From: an uncultured Paracoccaceae bacterium
GTDB taxonomy: Bacteria; Pseudomonadota; Alphaproteobacteria; Rhodobacterales; Rhodobacteraceae
DNA: 64,000 nt
Direction of reading: 5' to 3'
NCBI GenBank assembly: GCA_905182355.1
Contig: CAJJBH010000022.1
Coordinates: 81,026 to 145,025, forward strand
The translations under genes were made by a program, and so were the position numbers. Positions 58,038 through 64,000 of the stretch are shown piece by piece. A model generated the notes under the pieces. That model was not told the DNA's origin, searched no databases, and saw nothing but the letters and a program-made list of their open reading frames with translations. The first letter of the stretch is position 1. The number at the start of each line of letters is the position of its first letter.

Positions 58038-58297
58038 TGGTGCTATTCGGCTACAAGATTGAAGTGTCGGAAACGGAAAAAATCCCATTAGTCTTTTTTG
58101 GAATTGTAGTGCTCGCCACGCTAGTTTTACCGCTTAACATGGCTATCTCCGGCCTCGTGATTTTCATCGCAATTATAGCCAATTTGAAATTTGGCCTGGG
58201 CAAAATTTCGTCCAACGGAAAACTAATGCAGGTCTGTCGGCTCACTCTAATGATCGCTTTAATGGCATACCATTTGCGCTCCTATCTCGCAATTTAA
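58037..58297 (+). CDS. Small membrane protein at the end of the permease operon
   Basis: An 86-residue protein with three hydrophobic segments (LVFFGIVVLATLVLPLNMAI, GLVIFIAIIANLKFGL, LTLMIALMAYHL). Its ATG overlaps the DppC-type permease stop (TAATG). No family is recognised. The coupling supports a real gene, perhaps an accessory of the transporter. Confidence 0.6.
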   Translation: MVLFGYKIEVSETEKIPLVFFGIVVLATLVLPLNMAISGLVIFIAIIANLKFGLGKISSNGKLMQVCRLTLMIALMAYHLRSYLAI

Positions 58298-58423
58298 TTG
58301 CTTGATCTTAGGGCTTGGATTTGACGATGGGTTCTCCTAACCAAACCTTAGGATGCGTTAAAACCTGCCATTTACCACTCTATGCTCACAGGTGAACCAC
58401 CACCCGCGAAAGGACCTCACAGT

Positions 58424-58839
58424 ATGATTGCCTACGTCACCGTCGGCGCTGATGACATCGCTCAAGCAAAACGGTTCTACTCTGCCTTCTTGCCAGCGCT
58501 GAATTACGGGCTAAAAGAGGTTTCCGAGGGCCTTAGCTACGCCTTGCCCGTCCCTTCAGGCCAGCGCCCCACTTTGCCTGACTTCTACGTCAAACCTACA
58601 TTCAACGGACAACCCGCAACAGCAGGCAACGGTGCTATGGTCGCCTTTGAAGCACCCAACCAAAGCCAAGTGCGCACCTGCACGCCGCAGCCCTAGCGGC
58701 AGGCGGATTTGACGAAGGCCAACCAGGCTTTCGCGCATCATACGAACCTGATTTCTAGGTTGACTATCTGCGCAATCCACAAGGAAACAAGATCGCATTG
58801 TTCTCCAGCAATCCGAACGAGTCCGGCCGCGACGGGTAG
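58424..58839 (+). pseudogene. Broken VOC (glyoxalase-fold) gene
   Basis: The start has AAAGGAC upstream, and the frame reads MIAYVTVGADDIAQAKRFYS, a typical single-domain VOC N-terminus. One base is missing after 58678. Restoring it gives RTLHAAALAAGGFDEGQPGF and the C-terminal VOC strand with RNPQGNKIALF. A TAG at 58756-58758 then replaces the Tyr expected in DFYV. The frame ends normally at TAG 58837-58839. Two independent lesions make it a pseudogene. Confidence 0.82.
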
Positions 58840-59174
58840 CAAACGTTTTCCAACGCTACGTTTGAAGAACCCAAAGCATCCCCTGTGTTGCAAATCAAGC
58901 TAAGCGACAATTAGGCGTTAAACCCTAACCAAAAGTTGACGGAGACTTCAAAACGTTAACAACAGGCAGATGTTACCAAAGGGTAAATGGGGATTTCGTG
59001 GGCTATTTGTACATCTAAGCAGCCTAATTGTACAAACTGCGTTCAGATTGACCGATGACGCCATAACTCCATAGGGAAATTGTACATATTGACCCCCTAT
59101 TGTGTACAATAAGGCCGGCAAAGATCAACGTAAGCCGCGTTAACCACACCGTACGTTGGCAACCTTACCTAGTT
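58840..59174. other. Gene-free convergent gap with four TGTACA palindromes
   Basis: This 335-bp stretch between the VOC pseudogene (+) and the DUF3422 gene (-) has no plausible gene. TGTACA occurs at 59008, 59029, 59081 and 59103, mostly within TTGTACA. The spacings are 21, 52 and 22 bases, close to 2, 5 and 2 helical turns. No terminator with a U-tract is evident. Confidence 0.6.
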
Positions 59175-60449
59175 TTATTGCCGTTGCATCCTTCGCAAAA
59201 TGGCCCACACCAAACCTACAACAGGCAGGGTGATCAACGCCGTCATCATCCCCTTACTTAGCCCCGTCATGTCGGCCAAAGGATAGATCAAATACCCCAC
59301 AAGCGAGACCGCGTAATAGCTGATCGCGACCACCGAAAGCCCTTCAACTGTGCGCTGCAAATGCAACTGCTGATCGGCGCGTCGGTCCATGCTGGTCAAC
59401 AACGCTTGATTCTGGGCAGAGCGTTCAACATCCACCCGTGTTCTCAACAGGTTACCTGCACGAATGGATCGACTGCTCATGGCGTCAAGTCGCAGTTCAG
59501 CGGATTTTACCGTCCGCATTGCTGGCTCGTAACGGCGCATCATGAACTCGGCAAAACTCTGACGCCCCTCGAACCGTTCTTCGCGCAGGGCCTCGATCCG
59601 TTGGTTCACAATTGCAGCATATGCCCCCGTTGCACCAAACCGAAACGATCCCCGCGCAGACAGGTTTTCCAATTCAGATGCAATGGTCAACAGGTCGTGT
59701 AATGTGGTTTCGGCAGCGGCCTGTTCTGAACTCATATTCCCCATTAAATCAGTGAGTTGACCATCAAGCGCATTCAAAGTTCCACCCATATTTTGCGCAT
59801 GAGCAAAGCCCAACATCGACATCGCTTTGTAGGTTTCAATCTCGCACAACCGCTGCACAATTCGGCCCACCCGACGCGCACCCGTTTCAGGTTTAGCAAA
59901 CACCGCAAACCGCTGATGTCCCGCCGGATCAATCCGAAAATCGCCAGCAACAACAGCCGCATCATCAAGCACCGAACTGACTGCCAAACTTTCCGGCACA
60001 AACCAATCTTTAAGGCAGGTCGCAACATGGGCACGGTCCGCTGTTTGTTCGATCCGAAGCAACGCCGAAGTGACCCGTTGTCCCGGCGCCTCTGCCAGCC
60101 AATCATCTGGAAACGTTGAGAAATTTACGGGATCAAAAGGGCGCTCATCCACCCCTTCACTGAAAATTGTATAGGTCGCAAACTCGGTATGTTGTTCCCA
60201 CTTTATCCAACTTTTTCCAATCTCGCCGTAATAATGCGTGGCACCTGGCTGAGGGTGTGCGGCTCCATGACGATCCAGCAAATTCAGCAGATGTGCCATA
60301 TCATTATTACGATCCCGAAGCGCCGCACTGTCTGCTTTTTTGATTGCGATAAATGCAGCCGTACACGGGGCTGCCATCGCAGGAAATGGACGGGCGTGAA
60401 GTTCGTTGGCCAGCTTGTAGCGCAAGGGATGGTCTTCGATATGCGACAT
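59175..60449 (-). CDS. DUF3422 family membrane protein
   Basis: This 424-residue protein has the DUF3422 N-terminus (HPLRYKLANELHARPFP), a long cytosolic helical part with Arg-rich coiled coils (about 230-360), and two C-terminal membrane helices (VVAISYYAVSLVGYLIYPLA and MMTALITLPVVGLVWAILRR). Such proteins occur widely in proteobacteria, but their function is unknown. Confidence 0.88.
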   Translation of the reverse strand: MSHIEDHPLRYKLANELHARPFPAMAAPCTAAFIAIKKADSAALRDRNNDMAHLLNLLDRHGAAHPQPGATHYYGEIGKSWIKWEQHTEFATYTIFSEGVDERPFDPVNFSTFPDDWLAEAPGQRVTSALLRIEQTADRAHVATCLKDWFVPESLAVSSVLDDAAVVAGDFRIDPAGHQRFAVFAKPETGARRVGRIVQRLCEIETYKAMSMLGFAHAQNMGGTLNALDGQLTDLMGNMSSEQAAAETTLHDLLTIASELENLSARGSFRFGATGAYAAIVNQRIEALREERFEGRQSFAEFMMRRYEPAMRTVKSAELRLDAMSSRSIRAGNLLRTRVDVERSAQNQALLTSMDRRADQQLHLQRTVEGLSVVAISYYAVSLVGYLIYPLADMTGLSKGMMTALITLPVVGLVWAILRRMQRQ

Positions 60450-60575
60450 AGGTCTTCTCCAGTATTGCCCAAGTCATACCGTCGATGAGAAGTTTGTCAA
60501 ACTGTTTATATATATCAATAACTTGACGGAATACAACGGTATACCGAAGCCTTTGATCATCGCAGTAGAAATACA

Positions 60576-60604
60576 AAAGGCGGACCCGATTTGGGCCCGC
60601 CTTT
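60576..60604 (-). terminator. Intrinsic terminator of pntAB
   Basis: AAAGGCGGACCC (60576-60587) and GGGCCCGCCTTT (60593-60604) form a 12-bp stem with a five-base loop. The one imperfect pair is a G-U wobble in the minus-strand transcript, and T-rich sequence follows on that strand. Confidence 0.82.
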
Positions 60605-60628
60605 CTTGCAATTTTGGATCGGTATAAC

Positions 60629-62062
60629 TTAGTCGATCATCGGCAACAGCTTGTCCAACGACGCCTTCGCATCACCGTAAAACATCCGCGTATTTTCTTT
60701 GTAAAACAACGGGTTCTCGATACCCGAATACCCAGTGCCCTGCCCACGCTTGGACACGAACACTTGCTTGGCTTTCCAACATTCCAGAACAGGCATACCA
60801 GCGATTGGGCTGTTTGGATCGTCCTGTGCAGCAGGGTTCACGATGTCATTGGACCCAATAACAATCGCCACGTCGGTTTCAGGGAAATCATCGTTGATTT
60901 CATCCATCTCCATAACGATGTCATACGGCACCTTCGCTTCGGCCAGCAGCACGTTCATGTGACCCGGCAAACGCCCCGCAACCGGGTGAATGGCAAAGCG
61001 CACGTTCTTGCCTTGAGCCCGCAACTTGCGCACCAGATCAGCCACACCAGACTGCGCCTGTGCCACCGCCATACCGTAACCCGGGATGATCACAACGCTA
61101 TCAGCTTCATTTAAAGCCGCAGCAACTCCTTCGGCTTCGATAGCGATCTGTTCGCCCTCGACCGCCATTTGTTCGCCAGCGGGGCCACCAAAGCCGCCCA
61201 AGATGACCGACACAAAGGATCGGTTCATCGCCTTACACATGATGTAGGATAGGATCGCGCCGGAGGAGCCAACAAGCGCACCCACAACGATCATCAAATC
61301 GTTACCGAGGGAGAAGCCAATCGCCGCCGCTGCCCAACCTGAGTAGCTGTTCAACATCGACACAACGACGGGCATATCAGCGCCGCCGATGCCCATGATC
61401 AGGTGGTAGCCAATGAACAAGGCCGCCAAAGTCATTAAGAACAATGGCAAAAAGCCACCTGTGTTGAAGTACCAAACCAGTGTGATTACGGATAACGCAG
61501 CAGCAGCCGCATTCAACATATGGCCGCCCGGCAGCTTTGTCGCAACACTGTCTACACGCCCCGCCAGTTTGCCGTAAGCAATGATGGAACCCGTAAATGT
61601 GATCGCTCCGATGAAGATACCAAGGAACAATTCAACACGAAGGATCGAAATTTCGACCCCGTCTTTCTTGGCCAGCAAGGCTGCGAAGCCCTCGAGCGTC
61701 TTCTTGGCTGTATCATCCATCGCCAGTACGCGACCCAGTTCCACATGTGCGATGAAGCCTACAAATACGGCAGCCAAACCCACAAGTGAATGCATGGCAG
61801 CCACCAATTCAGGCATCTGCGTCATTTGAACTTTTGTCGCCAATTGATAGCCAATATAACCACCACCTGCGATCAGGATCAGTGACCAAAACCACAGGCC
61901 TGAGCCCGGTCCGACCAACGTGGCAAACACGGCCAATCCCATACCGACAATGCCGTACCACACTGCGCGTTTGGCACTTTCCTGACCTGACAAACCGCCA
62001 AGGCTAAGTATAAAAAGAACCGCCGAAACCACGTAAGCCGCTGTTGTAAATCCGTATTCCAT
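60629..62062 (-). CDS. pntB: NAD(P) transhydrogenase subunit beta
   Basis: PntB (477 residues) forms the membrane channel and the NADP(H)-binding domain of the proton-translocating transhydrogenase, which makes NADPH from NADH with proton inflow. The N-terminal half has about nine helices. The dIII NADP site is [15 protein letters not shown] and the C-terminal [18 protein letters not shown]. It follows pntA by 12 bases. Confidence 0.95.
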   Translation of the reverse strand: MEYGFTTAAYVVSAVLFILSLGGLSGQESAKRAVWYGIVGMGLAVFATLVGPGSGLWFWSLILIAGGGYIGYQLATKVQMTQMPELVAAMHSLVGLAAVFVGFIAHVELGRVLAMDDTAKKTLEGFAALLAKKDGVEISILRVELFLGIFIGAITFTGSIIAYGKLAGRVDSVATKLPGGHMLNAAAAALSVITLVWYFNTGGFLPLFLMTLAALFIGYHLIMGIGGADMPVVVSMLNSYSGWAAAAIGFSLGNDLMIVVGALVGSSGAILSYIMCKAMNRSFVSVILGGFGGPAGEQMAVEGEQIAIEAEGVAAALNEADSVVIIPGYGMAVAQAQSGVADLVRKLRAQGKNVRFAIHPVAGRLPGHMNVLLAEAKVPYDIVMEMDEINDDFPETDVAIVIGSNDIVNPAAQDDPNSPIAGMPVLECWKAKQVFVSKRGQGTGYSGIENPLFYKENTRMFYGDAKASLDKLLPMID

Positions 62063-62074
62063 GAATCCGCTCCC

Positions 62075-63649
62075 TTATGACTTCTGGAACATGGCGAGCA
62101 TACGCCGTGTCACTAGAAAGCCGCCGAAAATATTAATACCAGTCATAAAGACTGCAAGTGACGCCAATAGGATAACAAGATACGAGCTTGATCCGATTTG
62201 CATCAACGCCCCCAGGATGATGATCGACGAGATCGCGTTTGTCACAGCCATAAGCGGTGTGTGCAAGCTGTGGGCCACGCCCCAGATAACTTGGAAGCCG
62301 ATAAAGACTGCCAAAACAAATACAATAAAGTGCTGCATAAAACTGGCAGGTGCCACAAGTCCAACAGCCAGCAGCAACGCGCCGCCAACGGCCAACAACG
62401 TAACTTGGTTTTTGGTTTGCGCTTTGAACGAAGCATCTTCTATTGCGCGTTTTTCTGCCGCCGTTGGCTCAGGAATCACATCCTTCTTAGGTTGTGCGGC
62501 AATCGCAGCAATCTTGGGTGGGGGTGGTGGAAACGTCACGGCCTTTGCATGGGTTACAGTAGCCCCACGAATGACGTCGTCTTCCATGTTGTGGTTGATC
62601 ACACCGTCTTTTTCAGGGGTCAGATCAGCCAACATATGGCGAATGTTCGTGGAATAAAGCGTCGAGGCTTGCGCCGCCATACGGCTTGGGAAATCTGTAT
62701 ATCCGACAATAGTCACGCCGTTGTCTGTGACGATCTTCTCGTCCATAACGGTCAGCTTACAGTTGCCGCCCTTTTCCGCCGCCAAGTCAATGATGACCGA
62801 TCCAGGCTTCATCGCAGCGACCATATCCTCGGTCCACAACTCGGGTGCTTCGCGGTTCGGGATCAAGGCTGTGGTAATGACAATATCAACTTCAGGTGCC
62901 AATTCACGGAATTTGGCCAGTTGGGCCTTGCGGAATTCTGGGCTGGACACGGCAGCGTATCCACCAGTTGATGCGCCATCTGCCTGTTCCTCTTCAAAAT
63001 CGAGGAAGACAAATTCAGCGCCCATTGATTCAACTTGTTCTGCTGCTTCAGGCCGCACATCAAAGGCGTATGTGATCGCGCCAAGACTAGTGGCTGTTCC
63101 AACGGCCGCCAGTCCTGCAACCCCTGCCCCAACAACCAAAACCTTCGCTGGTGGAACCTTGCCCGCAGCTGTGATCTGGCCGGTAAAGAAGCGACCAAAG
63201 TTGTTGCCCGCTTCAATTACAGCGCGGTAGCCCGCGATATTGGCCATGGATGACAGTGCATCCATTTTCTGGGCACGCGAAATGCGGGGCACCATGTCCA
63301 TCGCCACCACAGTCGAGCCTTTTTTGGCAGCAGAGGCCAGCAGTTTTTCGTTCGCAGCTGGATTGATGAAAGAGATCATCGTTTGACCGCCACGCAAGCG
63401 TTTGACTTCGATTTCGTTGGGTGCGCGGACCTTGGCGACCACATCTGCGGCCTTCCACAAAGCAGCAGCAGTTTTGACGATTTCAACGCCAGCAGCAGTA
63501 TAACTGGCGTCTGAAAAACCTGCTTCAGCGCCAGCACCTGTTTCAATCACACAGTCGTGGCCCAATTTCTGCAATTGCGCAGCACTGTCAGGTGTCATCG
63601 CAACGCGGCGTTCACCCTCAAATAATTCTTTTGGTGTACCGATTTTCAC
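62075..63649 (-). CDS. pntA: NAD(P) transhydrogenase subunit alpha
   Basis: PntA (524 residues) holds the NAD(H)-binding domain I and four C-terminal membrane helices in one chain. The N-terminus is KIGTPKELFEGERRVAMTPD, and the Rossmann motif is VLVVGAGVAGLAAVGTATSLG. DIVITTALIPNREAPELW follows, and a proline-rich linker (VTFPPPPPKIAA) leads to the membrane part. The length is typical of the single-chain alpha form. Confidence 0.95.
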   Translation of the reverse strand: MKIGTPKELFEGERRVAMTPDSAAQLQKLGHDCVIETGAGAEAGFSDASYTAAGVEIVKTAAALWKAADVVAKVRAPNEIEVKRLRGGQTMISFINPAANEKLLASAAKKGSTVVAMDMVPRISRAQKMDALSSMANIAGYRAVIEAGNNFGRFFTGQITAAGKVPPAKVLVVGAGVAGLAAVGTATSLGAITYAFDVRPEAAEQVESMGAEFVFLDFEEEQADGASTGGYAAVSSPEFRKAQLAKFRELAPEVDIVITTALIPNREAPELWTEDMVAAMKPGSVIIDLAAEKGGNCKLTVMDEKIVTDNGVTIVGYTDFPSRMAAQASTLYSTNIRHMLADLTPEKDGVINHNMEDDVIRGATVTHAKAVTFPPPPPKIAAIAAQPKKDVIPEPTAAEKRAIEDASFKAQTKNQVTLLAVGGALLLAVGLVAPASFMQHFIVFVLAVFIGFQVIWGVAHSLHTPLMAVTNAISSIIILGALMQIGSSSYLVILLASLAVFMTGINIFGGFLVTRRMLAMFQKS

Positions 63650-63972
63650 TCTAAAGCTCCCCCAAATTCATCATGTTTTGTTCAAGTCGCATTTTCCAGA
63701 AAATGCTGCAAAACCTGTTATTACATAGAAAAAAGCTATCCCGCTGCAGCGCAGAATACAAGCAGATCGTCAATTTGACTCGGTAATTTACGTTAAGTAA
63801 AGCAGCCAGATGCGTATCTTTTTCTCCCGATGTTGTGCTGGTTTTGATCCACTGACAACAGGCCTCTTGTTCAGCAGATTTAATCTATATGTATCAGCAC
63901 CATAGGCATTCGAATTGGGAAGGCCGCCTATTTGATGACTGGAGGCGAACAGGGCATGGGGGAGACATTGGC
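63650..63972. promoter_or_regulatory. Upstream region of pntAB, with operator-like palindrome
   Basis: This region has no gene. The perfect 8-2-8 palindrome GCATTTTC-CA-GAAAATGC lies at 63689-63706, 40-57 bases before the pntA start. A T-rich run and TTGACG further upstream may be part of the promoter, but no good -10 was found. The right part may hold the promoter of a gene leaving the window (TTGTTC near 63868, T/A-rich 17 bases later). Confidence 0.45.
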
Positions 63973-64000
63973 ATGGGTGATTGGTCAGGTGTGAACCATA
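63973..64000 (+). CDS. Possible start of a gene leaving the window
   Basis: ATG 63973 has GGGGGAG eight bases upstream and an open frame (MGDWSGVNH) to the window end. Too little is present to name it. A 19-codon frame from ATG 63935 overlaps it and may be a leader or chance. Confidence 0.3.

Overview
The window is a chromosomal segment of an alphaproteobacterium, almost certainly a marine Rhodobacterales (Roseobacter-group) species. The evidence is the complete 14-gene complex I operon carrying the accessory reading frames typical of Rhodobacter/Paracoccus nuo loci (DUF5333, DUF5337, MAPEG, cysteine-free CMD), the birA-coaX-rnj tail, a leucine/isovalerate (liu) operon and a roseobacter-style peptide ABC locus. 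I see no phage, transposon, CRISPR array, tRNA or rRNA.

Layout. 1-2.5 kb (+): 3' end of prfC, then two tandem family-2 glycosyltransferase genes, the first a pseudogene with a Tyr-to-stop codon and a one-base frameshift. 2.6-4.2 kb (+): a DEAD-box RNA helicase behind a highly structured leader. It converges on the nuo transcription unit, read right to left from about 26.0 kb to 4.3 kb: nuoA-B-C-(57 aa)-D-(27 aa)-E-(307 aa)-(DUF5337)-F-(MAPEG)-(lipoprotein)-(47 aa)-(DUF5333)-G-(lipoprotein)-H-I-(CMD)-J-K-L-M-N-birA-coaX-rnj. Start/stop overlaps (TAATG, TGATG, GTGA) link many of these genes. They expose three micro-genes of 27, 47 and 57 codons.

26.2-35.8 kb (-): a leucine-catabolic operon covering isovaleryl-CoA to acetyl-CoA plus acetoacetate (isovaleryl-CoA dehydrogenase, methylcrotonyl-CoA carboxylase, methylglutaconyl-CoA hydratase, HMG-CoA lyase). 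It also holds an acyl-CoA synthetase, a GST, a zinc-ribbon membrane protein and two small unknowns. 36-38 kb (-): a DegT-type aminotransferase and a phosphoglycolate-phosphatase-like HAD protein. 38.1-42.5 kb (+): glmU-glmS (UDP-GlcNAc synthesis) with a PNPOx-fold protein and an AlkD-like protein. 42.5-43.6 kb (-): peroxiredoxin and lipoprotein. 43.7-47.0 kb (+): moaA, waaA (Kdo transferase) and an LPS-type glycosyltransferase.

47.1-58.3 kb: a divergent uptake and hydrolysis locus. Two tandem M20D amidohydrolases, a DadA-like oxidase, an ArgE-like deacylase and a fused double ATPase lie on the minus strand. A solute-binding protein, two permeases and a small membrane protein lie on the plus strand. 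An identical 11-bp motif lies upstream of the first amidohydrolase and in the divergent transporter promoter, suggesting a shared regulator. Then come a broken VOC gene, a gene-free convergent gap with four TGTACA palindromes at near-integral helical spacing, a DUF3422 gene, and pntAB (proton-translocating transhydrogenase) with a perfect 18-bp palindrome upstream.

No single spectacular new system is evident. The best candidates for undescribed biology are the coupled micro-genes and exported accessory proteins of the nuo operon, the C-terminal domain shared by NuoE and its neighbour, the TGTACA array, and the shared operator of the N-acyl-amino-acid/peptide locus.
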